A stretch of 64,000 bases of DNA from Chamaecyparis obtusa (lineage: Eukaryota; Streptophyta; Pinopsida; Cupressales; Cupressaceae). The notes beneath the pieces were generated by a model. It ran no database searches. It was not told the origin of the DNA and saw only the letters and a list, made by a program, of their open reading frames with translations. The DNA lies in NCBI GenBank assembly GCA_027943335.1, contig BSBK01001155.1:2652501-2716500 (forward strand), given 5' to 3'. Of this stretch, positions 33,086 through 44,592 are shown piece by piece. Each line of letters opens with the position of its first letter. Position 1 is the stretch's first letter. The position numbers and the translations under genes are program-made.

Positions 33086-35977
33086 GTGATTGAAAAACCT
33101 GCTAAGGAAAAAGACACTAACAAGATGTTTAGCGGCATCCTAGGAAATACCGACCCTAACAACCAAGGAAACAACATGAACAAGGGTATTGATCCTAACA
33201 ACAATCAAGGGAATTCAAATAATGGAGGAATGGACCCTAATTCCCAAGGGGCAAATGCACAAGGTTACAACTTGCCTCCTCCTAACAACACACCTCCAAC
33301 AGTGGAAGATGCTACAGATGACAAGGTCACCGAGGCAATTCAATGTCCATACTTCTTAAAACTCATGGAGAAGGCTATGGATAGAGACAAGGAAAAACAT
33401 TTCATGGACTTAGTGCAAAAGGGAATAAGACTTGCCAAGGAATTTGATGTAGAACAATTGAGACCTAAGGAAGTGGAAGATCCCATGGAGATGATCAATA
33501 AACAATTTAAACTATTCCAAATGCAATTGGACACTTTGAAACAAAGTGGGGCTCCCAAGCCCTTTTGAATAGAAGCATTGTGTCCATTTTTGTTTGATAA
33601 AAGTTTGGTCATGGTGCCTTTTCCCATTAATGTAGTATTTCCTAAGTATGATAAGTACGAAGGAACATTCAACCCACAAGACCGCCTTCGAGAATTTTGT
33701 GCATTAAGTCTTGAGTTCATGCACAATACAACCTATTTAATGAGACTATTCCCAAGAAGCTTGGGAGGAATGGCCATGGATTGGTTTTCAAAACTACCAT
33801 CTGGCATCAAAACCTTCAAAGAGCTAGCTTCTAAATTTGTGACTCATTACTCATATAACATCAAACATGAGGTCACAATGATAATGTTATGTAACATGAA
33901 GCAATGAGATGGAGAAGCCTTCCTCACATTCTTGCAAAGATGGAGGAATGCATTTGCTAGATATCTAAGAAGTGTACCTGAAAAAGAGAAAATGGATATC
34001 GTTATTAACAGCTTAAGCAATGAATTAAATTATAGGCTAAGAATGCAATGTCCTAAAACCTTCCAAGATTTGATTGATAATAGAGTTACAATAGAAGAAG
34101 TGTTGGTTAAGAGTGGAGAGTTGAAATTGTACAAAGAAAATGAGAACAACTCGAACTCCAACAATAACTCTAACAACAATACCAACAATCAAAATAAGGG
34201 TTGGTACAATAACAATAGCCGTTATGCTGCCAAAAACAACAACAAGGGAATTGTTAATGATGGTATGGTGGAGTCTAGCAACTTGAAGATGGTTCCATTT
34301 TCCCTTACAAGGACACCTAATCAAGTGAACAATACTAATCAGGCATATAATACACCTCCCAGCAATAACAACAATGCCAACAAGGACAATCAAGGAAATG
34401 ATGCACGAAATAGCAAGTTTGATAAGTATTTGAAGCCTACTCCTTCAAGGAACTTTACACCCTTGGGAGAACCACTTGAAATGGAATTAAAGATTCTCAT
34501 GGAAAATAATTTCATTACATTACCCAGTATTTAGCCTTACGAGCCAAACAACAAGCCTAGCTGGTGGAGTGCTAACAGTCATTGTGAGTATCACAGAATT
34601 TGGGGGCACACAACAAATGAATGTTTGCAATTAAAGAATGTGGTGCAAGACTTGATAGATAATCACATAATCACCATTGATGGACCCCAAAATAATGAAG
34701 ATCATACAGCATTCAAACAACCTTTTTACAAACATGATAAGGGTGAGTCATCAAATAGCAAGAAACAAAGCGCCAATAATCTCAACTTTGCACCACCTTA
34801 TGATCATATTGTTAATGCTATAATAGTCAATGAACAACCTCAAAAGGAAGCATCAAATGTCATTACAAGAGGGCAAAATTCTAGAATGACCCTACAAGGG
34901 ATAGCCCCTCAAAGCACTAACATCTCACAATCCAACATTGTGGTTAAACAACCTTCTACATCAACAAGGCCTTATAATTTGGTTGATCAATTGCAATGTA
35001 CCCCAGCACAGATCTCAATCTTAGAGTTATTAAAGTTGTCACCAAATCATAAGGAGATTTTGGAAAAAGCTCTAGTAGAGACACATGTTCCTACTAACTT
35101 AGAGGAAGAAAAGTTTCAAAATATGGTGGGACATCTTGTGGCTCCTCATTGTCTTTCATTTTCTGATCAAGATGACATGTCTATAACCCATCCTCAAAAT
35201 CTACCATTGCATATAGAGGTCTTAATTGAAAGGCATAGATTCAAAAGAGTCCTTATTGATGGAGGGGCTGGTCTCAACACTTTCACATTAAGTCTTGTAA
35301 AATCCTTATGTCTATCTGAGTCTTGCATTGACCCTACAAAGAAAATCACCATAAAAGCTTATGATGAAGTTGAAAGAGGTTCTAAAGGCATGATTGTATT
35401 TCCCATCCAAGTGGGACTAGTCAAGAAGGATGCCAAGTGTCAAGTGTTGGACATGAAATTAACTTATAACATTTTATTGGGAAGACCATGGATTCATGAG
35501 ATGCAAGCCGGCCCATCCACATACCACCAATGCATCAAGTTTCCATACATAGGTGAAGAAATCACGGTTGGAGGGGGCTCAAATCCATTCCAATATTGTA
35601 ATGCACTCAAACCCTTGCATGAATTATACATTCCACATAACCATGAAGGAATTATTCCAAGAATCACCAATGAAGATACACAAAACCCTCCTCAAGTTAG
35701 GTCAACAACATCAACTAAGGGCAAGGAAAAAGTGAGCTACGAGGGTCCAAATACAATGGAAAGTTCATATCTAGCACCTAAATTGGAGATGGTGATCTAC
35801 AAACCTACCAAAGAGGAAAAGGAACAAGCTAAAGAAGATCATTACCAAAACATGAGTGAGATGATGAACAAATTTGACAAACAATGCAGGATTAGTTCAA
35901 AAGGAGTAGGAGAATATTTTGTTTCTCTATTCAACATGCCCATATCTCCAAAATCACATGGTAAACCATCAAAATAA
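33086..35977 (+). pseudogene. G2 Gag and protease
   Basis: Frame open from before 33086 (after TGA 33041); first in-frame ATG 33125. The first part is Asn/Gly-rich. The Gag capsid domain follows (about 33630-34130: YDKYEG, LFPRSLGGMAMDWFSKLP, FLTFLQRWRNAFARYL), then a poly-Asn linker (34141-34400). A Tat-type CX2HX4HX4C knuckle-like motif is at about 34580: HCEYHRIWGHTTNECLQLK. The protease has VLIDGGAGLNTF, with catalytic Asp 35258; DGG is the Tat-type version of DSG or DTG. The NILLGRPWIH segment follows. Stops at 33566, 33905 and 34532 interrupt it; the region ends at TAA 35975. No frameshifts: the best-kept frame in the window. Confidence 0.85.
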
Positions 35978-36964
35978 CATCTTCCACATAAGTATAATTA
36001 TTATTTTGTGAGGGAAGATAAAAAAGAAACATGGGATAAGGAAGAAGATGAAGTCCTTCAATGGCTTTATCATGATGAAGAGGATACCTCAGACACTCCC
36101 ATGGAAAGAATTCAGCATGTCAATATACAAACCGAACAATATGGGAAAGGATTTGATATTATGAAAAAGATGGGATACAAGGGATGAGGACCCTTGGGCC
36201 AAAGGAATAGGGGGTTGTTAGAACCTATTGAACCTATTTGGAGGGCAAGTCATGACAAATCTGGAGTAGGTTTTCAATTCAAAGGAGAAAGTTCAAGCCC
36301 AATGCATGATTTTTAGCCTCAAATAAATACCTTAGAATCTGAAGCGGATAGTGATGATTCTAGGGATTATGAATGGGATACCTTATTGGAGGACTCATTT
36401 CAAGATAAGGAAGTAATTTCTATACATACTTATGCAAAAATCCCAAGGCAAGAAGCTCCAATTAATGAAGAGCCTCCTATTCAAAGGCCTAATATAGAAC
36501 AAGCACCTACTAATGGAGCATGGATAGAAACATTTTGGATGCCTTTAGAGGAGGGAGATTCAAACATTAGTTTTTACCCACTCATGGCTTTTCCCATGTT
36601 GTTCCCCATAAAGGTTAATGAGGATTCGAGTGAAGGTGACTTTGACCCTTCTTCCATGGATCATCTTGAGGAAGCACACATCATAGATCTAAATGATACA
36701 ATGTATGAACCCTCAAACAAAGTCATGTCCATAAATCCTATTGATGACACCTTACCCAATGATTCCTTAATGTTGATACACCCAGACCTCATTGATTGGG
36801 ACCAAACTGAACCAAATGACTTACTTTATTTACCAAATGACCAAGCAGCAAACCAATATCTCAATGCGGTTGAACCCTCTTTCACCAACAAACTCAATAT
36901 GGACATAATGACAGCAGCAGGGGTCCAAGCTCTTAGTCAAAAGAAAAAAATGAAAAAAAAATAA
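35978..36964 (+). pseudogene. G2 linker between protease and RT
   Basis: Same frame as gag and pol, with stops near 36188, 36317 and 36962. Acidic and Pro-rich. Tat polyproteins usually have a long spacer here. It includes GYGKGFDIMKKMGYKG-like and GPLGQRNRG segments matching G3 at 58870-58930 (GRGYTFVKKMGYPGYGPL). The spacer ends in an A-rich tract. Confidence 0.6.
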
Positions 36965-36975
36965 AAAATGAAAAG

Positions 36976-37012
36976 TTCTATTGGTGAAAACCCAACTGTG
37001 GCACCATTAGAA
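36976..37012 (+). other. GGTG-AAAA-CC hairpin, G2 coding copy 1
   Basis: Outer stem TTCTATTGGTG with CACCATTAGAA (10 pairs and one T-T mismatch), then AAAA unpaired, then inner stem CCA/TGG around ACTG. Lies just downstream of an A-rich tract. Confidence 0.65.
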
Positions 37013-37038
37013 CCAAAAAAAATGAAAATAAAAGCCGT

Positions 37039-37075
37039 TTCTTTTGGTGAAAACCCAACTGTGGCACCAAAGGAA
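37039..37075 (+). other. GGTG-AAAA-CC hairpin, G2 coding copy 2
   Basis: Outer stem TTCTTTTGGTG with CACCAAAGGAA (11 pairs, one G-T), AAAA bulge, then the same inner stem as copy 1. The outer stem differs from copy 1 at two places, and pairing is kept at both. Confidence 0.7.
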
Positions 37076-38569
37076 GAGAGATTGGATACTTTGCCTGAAC
37101 ATGAGGAAGAAAGGTCACCTATTCTTATAGAACCAATAGAAAAGGTCAACATTGGGATAGAATTAGATCCAAAGTTCATACACTTGGCAGCATCACTTAC
37201 ACCTCTAGAAAGAGAGGACTTTATCAAATTCTTCCAAGAACAACAAGTAAACTTTGCATGGTCATATGCTGACATGCCTAGACTAGATCCTGATTTCATA
37301 ATGCATCATTTGAATGTTAGACCTAGAGTTAAACCTGTGAAGCAAAAGCTAAGGAAAATGCACCCACATGTGGCTCTCCTAGTCAAGGCAGAATTGGAAA
37401 AATTGTTAAAGGTGGGGTTCATAAGAACAATAGCATATGCTGATTGGATCTCTAACATTGTGCTAGTCACCAAGCATGATAAATCTATCTATGTGTGTAC
37501 GGATTTCAGAGACTTAAATCTTGCATGTCCCAAGGATGACTTCCCATTACCAAGCATAGATACCATAGTGGATTTAACAACAGGTCATGCAATGTACTCA
37601 TTAATGGATGGATTTAGTGGCTACAATCAAATAATGATTTTTCTTGAAGACCAAGAAAAGATAGTGTTTACTTGCCCTTGGGGTACTTTTTGTTGGAATG
37701 TCATGCCCTTTGGTCTTAAAAATGCTGGAGCCACATATCAAAGGGAAATGACAACTATCTTTCATGATATGATGCACACTTTCTTAGAAGATTATGTGGA
37801 TGACATGCTAGAAAAGTCCCACAAAAGAGAAGAACATTTACAAATCCTAAGAAAAATATTCATTCAATTGGAGCAATTCAAAGTTAGATTAAACCCAAAG
37901 AAGTGTGTCTTTGGTGTCCAATCTACCAAGCTATTGGGCTATATAGTGTCAGCAAAAGGAATCAAAGTTGATCCTAAAAAAGTACAAGCCATCCTAGAGA
38001 TGGAGATTCTTGGAAACATTAGCCAAATGAGATCACTACAAGGAAAGATTCAATCAATAAGGAGGTTTATTTCTCAATTAGCAGAAAAGTGTCACTCCTT
38101 GACTAGATTGTTACACAAGGACACTATATTTATGTGGGATGAAGAATGTGATAAGGCCTTCACTATTTTGAAGACTTATTTGATACACCCACCTATTCTT
38201 ATGCCACCTATCAAGGGCAAAGAACTCTTGTTATACATATCAGCCACAGAAAGATCTTTAGGCATATTGTTGGCACAAGAAGACGAGCAAGGAAAAGAAA
38301 GGGAAATCTACTATCTTAGTAGAACCCTAATAAAATATGAACTAAATTATTCATTCATGGAAAGAGCATGCCTAGCAGTGGTTTTTTCATCTCAAAAACT
38401 AAGACATTATATGTTGATGCATAAAATCAAATTAATTTCCAAGATTGATCCTCTCAAATACTTGCTAAGTAAAACTACCTTAACGGGTAGAATAGCAAAG
38501 TGGGTCATGATCCTAAGTGAATTCGACATTGAATATGTTGATAGAAGAGCAATTAAAGGACACATTTGA

Positions 38570-38790
38570 AAAATTATCTCTTGGTGAAAACCTAGCCAAT
38601 AGGCACTAAAGAGGTAAAGACAATACAAAAAAAATAAAAATAAAAAAGAAAAAAAAGAAAAAAAGGAAAAATACAAAAAAAATGAGAAAAAGAAAAAAAG
38701 TGCCTTGGTGAAAACCTAGAAATAGGCGCCTTGGTAGCAAAAAAAGAAAAAGCACCCAAAGGTAAAAACTTGGCAACAAGTGCCTTTGGT
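38570..38790 (+). other. G2 3' untranslated region with three hairpin copies
   Basis: Copies at 38578-38613 (CCTA-GCCAA-TAGG inner stem), 38703-38734 (CCTA-GAAA-TAGG) and 38756-38789 (ACTTG-GCAA-CAAGT, outer CCAAAGG/CCTTTGG). They sit between A-rich runs. The matching region of G3 is at 63420-63580, after integrase, which shows that in G2 the segment from aRNH through integrase was deleted. Confidence 0.7.
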
Positions 38791-40561
38791 TCCCTTAAGT
38801 CATTTCCTTCCTAGTCACATGGGTACATAATGCATTTCATCATCCCATTTGTCTACACCTTCATTGCATTCATCATTTGTACATAGTCATAATAAAGCTT
38901 TTTAGTTTCATCATTTGCATTGCCCAAAGTTATCAAAATAGTTACATGCAACACTTGGGAGCAGCAAAGAGTAGATCAGAAAGTTGGTACCTAAAAGGAT
39001 TGAAACGAGCAACATTCAGTCACAAGTAGAAAGAGATCAGAATTTCAGAAGAGAGATCAAATTTTTGTGAACCTTTGATTGATATCATTGTTCACCAACC
39101 AAGAAATTGATTACCACAACAAATCCTTGAGCCTTAATTGACTTTATTATTCGGGATTAAAAATCAAACATCATTAAATGATCAAAACACTTGGAAATAT
39201 TATTTGAAGATTAGAAAACAATGCAATACACTTGGATAGATTCTATTGAAAAGTTGGTTAAAAATCTATTTACTTATATTGATTCGATTTGTATCAAGCC
39301 TTTTTAGCTAATCAATGATGTTTCGACTACATTGGCGATGATGGAGACATGATATTTTTCTTGACTTTGAAGTGAATGTTTTGAGGAAGATTCATTGCCT
39401 TATGTGAATTCATCTAAAGACATGGTCATCAAAGCACCATCGAGGATTATCTCATAAAAAAATGAGTTAACCTTTGTTTGTTTACGCAACCGGATACCTT
39501 GGATATTTAGATTCTTCATATCTAAATGCAAAAATCCACTTACAACATAGAATCTGACAAAATCGGTATTCGTACTCTCATGATTGTCTGTAATTAGTGA
39601 TAGTCGTATCGAAGAGACCGATAGGATAGCAAAAAGGAGGTTACCAAATGAGCACAAATCAAAGTGGTATTCATATCATCATGTCAGTGGACAATGGTGA
39701 TTGTATCGACTATTCGGTCCCAAAATTCTCAATGATGAAAATATATCCTCAAGGCATTTATTTGCTCAAAAGCTAGTGACACTTAGGTTAAATTGCATTC
39801 TCATAGAAAGGTTAAAATGCATTCTCATGCTAGAATAATTGCACATGCTTTTTATTTATGGTAAAATTTTTCCAATGGCCTAACCCAAAATCAAAAAGGG
39901 GGTACATAACATAATCAAGGGTCAAATCAAAGGTCAAATCAACAAGGACATCATCAAATCAATATCATCTTTCTACAACAAAAATGAGATTACACTTTTT
40001 GCATTCATTCCATAGCATTAATCATTACATAGATATACCATCATAGAAAAGAAAGAGAGATAACCATTTACATTTGCATACATCTAGATAGGAATAAATA
40101 TTGCATACATGAGAAAATAACAAAAACATAGAACCATATCCATATCCATGAAAAGAACTACATCCATCCATGAAGAAAGAAATGCATCCATTTATCTATA
40201 TCATATATAAGATATGTTGCATCCATAGAAATATTCATCAAAAATAAATGCATCAGAAAAACACATATAGCAGCATCTAAAGGTAATCTCATATATCATC
40301 AAGTAAAAAAGGGAGGATCATAAATGTCATCATATAACAAGTCTACTCAAAATCAAAGCATCAAGTCTAACAATGATATCATAAATCAACTCTATAACCA
40401 CTCATCAATAGGGGCATCAATATCAACAAGTATCAAAGTACAATTGAAAGGGTGACACCAAGGTCACATGAATATGGTACAACATCAAGTATCTCAACAT
40501 CACTACAAATCTGATAAACATGAGCAATCATAGCTCAACTACCATCACCACTAGGAGGAGG
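38791..40561. other. G2 spacer before the antisense gene
   Basis: AT-rich, no credible ORF on either strand; short recurring words CATCCAT and CATATCA. It should hold the 3' end of the antisense transcript, but no terminator can be recognised. Confidence 0.5.
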
Positions 40562-42258
40562 CTATGATGGAGGCTGCTGAGGTGGCTGAGGAGGAGTCTG
40601 ACCAACCATCGCACCAAGGAGAGGAACCAATGGAGAAAGACCTGATACTAACTGTTGAATCATCACAGACATCTGTGATACCTCTATCCGTAAAGCTCCC
40701 ATGTTTTCTCTCAGATGAGTAGTACCTAAACTCTCCCCAACCTCATAGGTACTTTGAGGATCACCTGTATCTATAGGAGCCTTCCCCCAACCACGGGAAG
40801 AAGATGGTGGCATCTTTTGTGCACCTGTATCCTAACCATCTAATGTGGCCTACTATAATCTAGCTCTCATATCCTGTCCTGAAGATGATCCTTGCCTAGC
40901 AGCCCTCACACGGTCCTGATGACTGGCCCTCTGTCTCTATACTACTACAAGAGGAGGAGGAGGAGGAGGAGGTGGTGCTTGTATATGTACATCTCTAGCC
41001 CATCCTCTGAGTCTAACCACCACCCTCCCTCGTGGTCTAACTCTGCATCTCCTATCACCACCATCACCTCTGTCATCATCTCTCCTAGGTATTGGCTCTG
41101 TAGGGTCAGTAAATCGAGGCATGGGATGCTCCACCAACTAGTCCATATACTCTTGAGTGACCCCGGCATCTTTGATATGTAGCTTCATGTCCCAGTCCCT
41201 AAAGACAAGCATTGCTATCTTCTCAATCACATCATCATATGAGGGCAGGTGCCCCCAAGTAGAACTCTTTGCACTGGAATGAGCATAAAATGTAGATCCC
41301 TAAGGCATGGGCTGAATCCGCCCAAACTATCGTAGCACCCTACCCAACAAAAATCTCTCAATGACAGAGTCAATCCTACCGATCATCCATCAAGGAGTGA
41401 ACATGTAAGGTAACTCCAAGCCATCCTCTCTCCACACCTCAATAGTAACATATGGTCTCCAATAGACCTCATCCATGTCATCAATCTATCTCCTCCAATA
41501 CTCAAGATGTCCTAGGTGATGACGTGTAACCATCCCTGTGTACTGCCAAGAAAAAGGATACCCGTAAGGCCGGTCTCGATCTGATATAGGACAACTAACT
41601 GGTAAATGCTCCCATATCCAGAGCTGTAAGATGTGAATACCGGTAGACAAAGTAGCTGATCTCCTATAGACCACCTCATGAAGATTGTGGTATAGCTGTG
41701 CTAGAACACAAGATCCCCAATCAAATCATTTAGGTTGATGAAGAAATTCCTTGATAATCCTGCCACAACCCACTGGGAAACCATGACCCCGATGATTAGG
41801 AAGTAACATGCCACCGATCAGAGCACCTAGCATCACTGGTAGTATAGGAAATGAAGCAAACTGTGACCATATGATGCACTCATCATCAATAGTATTATCA
41901 CCAAATACTTGGTGATAATATGTCCCATCATACACTGCATCATAATATACCACCTCCCCATGTGTTGGGATTTGTAACAACCTATATACATCCTTGGGAG
42001 TGATGGTCATCTCTCCCTATGGCAGCCAGAAGGTGTTTGTATTAGAGTGCCAATGCTCTGCCACGACGGTAATCAAACCTCGATTCATTTGGAATCAAGG
42101 AAGATCCAATACAAACAACAAACCACATCGCCCAATCACTCACCTCTCAGTGTCAGTTAGCTGATCCCTAAGATCAATCACCCAATGAGGCATGGTCTGG
42201 AGGTATAGGATAGGGACATCCTCCTCTTTAATCAAAACAATAGAATCACATGAGTAAC
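40562..42258 (-). pseudogene. Antisense plant mobile domain (PMD) ORF in G2, main exon
   Basis: On the minus strand one frame runs from about 42258 to TAG 40562 (about 565 codons) with about eight stops. Starting at VIDLRDQLTDTER it reads HWHSNTNTFWLP, a stop, then GEMTITPKDVYRLLQIPTHGE, the signature of plant mobile domain (aminotransferase-like) proteins. The later ILQLWIWEHLPVSCPI segment matches the PMD pattern of a Trp- and aromatic-rich helix. A basic region and a poly-Pro run (about 40940-40990) follow, then a C-terminal MPPSSSRGW segment and PQPPQQPP. PMD ORFs, often antisense, are known as additional ORFs in plant gypsy elements. Role in the element is not established. Confidence 0.75.
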
Positions 42259-43020
42259 CTAATGTCAGGAAATCAAACAATCAATCAAAGTCATTAATTC
42301 AAATATACCTATCAGACCTACCAATCCTAACTCTAAGCATTGAGGAAGGATGATCCTAGTTTTATGTCTCTAAGCATTGAGAATAAAATGGACAGATGAT
42401 CAGACCCATGACCTATCATTCATGACTAAGATTGATTTACCCTATCCTTCGATATCATAGTTACTGATGTCCTAATTCATTTTTGAAATCAAACAAGTGG
42501 AAAACCCTAACTATACATTCAATTAGACTCATTGAAGTGATCAACATCAGTCAGGTTGACGCAATCAAGCAATCAGACATAAAAACCAAGTCCTAAGCAA
42601 CTTAAAAAATTGACTTAAGTGACTTTTCATTTAGGCATGATTTTTTTTAGTAGAGATGACATCTAATTAGTCATACGCATGATTTTAATCATACGCATGA
42701 CTCAATTTGCCTACATCACAAGAAATTTATCTGAGGCGATATCTTATTACCTAGGGTTTTGTAAGTGACAAATAATTAAATCTTAAAACCTTACACAATA
42801 CCTAATTATCAGTACATGATAAAAGATTTTCCAGAAGCGTAAATTGATCAACAAAAAGTGAAAATTCATCTATCAAATGCGACATTTAATTCCTAAAAAG
42901 AGTGAATCAAAAGCACGGACGTGACATTTCTTTTCACAAACCCAGAATCAAAAATTGAAAATGCAATAAATGAAGTAATAAATGCGGTCACAAAAAATGA
43001 GGAAAGTTTGAACGACATAC

Positions 43021-43098
43021 CGGAGGACCGTAGGTCGCTCTCCGCCTAAATCGGCGTGCTCTCTCAAACCGATGCTCACGATATGGGACCACCATCAT
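43021..43098 (-). pseudogene. Possible first exon of the antisense PMD gene
   Basis: Minus-strand ATG at 43098 opens 26 codons (MMVVPYREHRFERARRFRRR, then ATYGPP) ending at a consensus donor CCG/GTATGT. A possible acceptor TGACATTAG lies at 42259. The two exons are out of phase by one base as they stand, so either the acceptor differs or an indel occurred. Upstream is a TATA-like CCTTAAATAGGG (43173-43184). Confidence 0.4.
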
Positions 43099-43172
43099 GT
43101 AAAAAGGGCTAAAACTAGAGCTCTAATCTCAAGAAGGAAAGGTGAAAATGAATAGTAAAATGAAGGGTTTTA

Positions 43173-43184
43173 CCCTATTTAAGG
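43173..43184 (-). promoter_or_regulatory. TATA-like site upstream of the antisense PMD gene
   Basis: Minus-strand CCTTAAATAGGG, about 75 bases upstream of the candidate ATG at 43098. Suggests the antisense gene has its own promoter inside the element. Confidence 0.35.
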
Positions 43185-43439
43185 TCATGTTGGCCCTAAT
43201 AAACACCTAAAAACACACTTTGGACCTATTAAATGACATCATCATCAGCCAGGGCATAAATCAAACTTGCCTAATTTTTCAAAACGGTATCAAAAATAAA
43301 AACATATCAATTTCAATTATCAAATCAAATTAATTACACTATATGTTTTCATTTCTGAGGGGGCATCATCACTGGTAAAAATGATGAACAAAATCAAAGA
43401 TGAAATAGTACCGAAATTTTTTTCATAATCAATCAACAA

Positions 43440-43736
43440 CATCATACTTGCTATCATATCAAATCTGCTATCATATCAAACCTATCAACATATCAGCAAT
43501 CAGTGAACCTAGGACCTATCATCAAACCAGGACCCATATCATATCAGAGGCATTAGAATCATATCAGCACCATCATCAAAGACACAACACCATCATCAGA
43601 GGCACATCATCATCATTAGGAAGTACATCAATCAGAACGATCAGAGGCATATCAGAACCAGGACCAAAATTAGATCATCATACTAAGGGAATCTTTGAAT
43701 TGGAGTTCTTCGCACATCAACTCAAAGAGGGGCATT
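43440..43736 (+). repeat. CATATCA/ATCATCA simple-sequence region and purine tract of G2
   Basis: Words CATATCA and ATCATCA recur irregularly from 43440 to about 43700. The purine tract AAAGAGGGGC (43724-43733) then precedes the 3' LTR. Confidence 0.6.
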
Positions 43737-44587
43737 TGTAGACATGAAAAATTGGCAAAAGGCTTAAATCAATCAAAAGGTGCAATCAAATCATCAAAAT
43801 AGTACAAAAAATCAATAAATGGCACAAAGGCAATTCAAATCAAAGGAAAATTCAATTCAATGATTAAATAAAGCTTGAAAAAGGGAAAAACACTACGAAA
43901 TTGATTAAATTCAATTAATGACATGGTTGTTGGAATGAAAAATCAAAATGAACATCTTACCCTTCATGGCTAAATTTAATTACTTTAATTAATTAATAAA
44001 ATCATAATTTCCCTCAACAAAGTAAATTGGAGACAAAATGGACATAAATCACTCACTTTTGTTGAAATGGTCCAGCCTTTTGAGACCATTTAAATGATTG
44101 TCCCCTCCTTGTCCCCCCATTTATGGACAAAGCAAAGCCAATTGACCTTACCCAAGCATAATCATGGTTATCTCACTCTACCCCCTACCCTTGGGAAAAT
44201 CCTATAAATAGAAAGCATTTTGAGGCATTAATCATCCACTCCATATCTTTGCATTGCAGCAAAGCTCTTGCAATTTGCATCCACACCACTCACTTATCAA
44301 GTTTCATTACTAATTAGCTTAAATTGCTTGATCATTTGTAGATTCTTTATCAAATAGAGCTAGAATTTGATAGATTAATCTAGTTTGCTTATCATTCTTA
44401 GTTTAATTTTCATAATTAGAGTGTCACTAGTGAGGATTTTTAGCTAAGAGCCTCATTTATCACTTCAATTTAGAGAACCATGAGATATTTAGCTTAATTT
44501 GTACATTATTTAGATTAGTTTTCTCTAATTAGTGTAAATTTTCTTTTAAACTTGTTATTTCATGAAGGTGTATAACTCACACACACA
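43737..44587 (+). repeat. 3' LTR of G2
   Basis: 851 bp, TG to CA, matching the 5' LTR; followed by the ATAGT duplication at 44588-44592. Confidence 0.95.
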
Positions 44588-44592
44588 ATAGT

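Larger units (their letters stand above)
36968..38569 (+). pseudogene. G2 reverse transcriptase and RNase H
   Basis: 533 open codons. After two copies of the GENPTVAP stretch (encoded by hairpin repeats), the RT runs from about 37300: VKPVKQKLRKMHP, FRDLNLACPKDDFPLP, SLMDGFSGYNQI, MPFGLKNAGATYQREM and catalytic YVDD at 37793-37804, then NPKKCVFGV. RNase H follows (MWDEECDKAFTILK, YISATERSLGILLAQ, YYLSRTL, ERACLAVVF) up to KWVMILSEFDIEYVDRRAIKGHI and TGA 38567. The usual continuation into the second RNase H and integrase is absent; the sequence passes straight into 3' untranslated DNA. Confidence 0.9.
30141..44587 (+). mobile_element. G2: Tat-type Ty3/gypsy element with internal deletion and antisense PMD gene, 14.4 kb
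   Basis: Complete insertion with LTRs of 850 and 851 bp and a perfect duplication ATAGT (30136-30140 and 44588-44592). Excising it with one duplication copy rejoins the B ORF2 in frame. The order is LTR, primer site, 2-kb leader, gag-PR-RT-RNH in one frame, short 3' untranslated part with hairpins, long spacer with antisense PMD ORF, purine tract, LTR. The second RNase H and the integrase, present in the related G3, are missing. The LTRs differ at roughly 30 positions by eye, the smallest divergence of the LTR pairs here, so G2 is the youngest complete insertion in the window. Confidence 0.93.

Noticed and set aside
40937..41182. Plus-strand and second minus-strand ORFs over the poly-proline segment
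   Set aside because: Shadows of the antisense PMD frame over a GGA-rich simple repeat.
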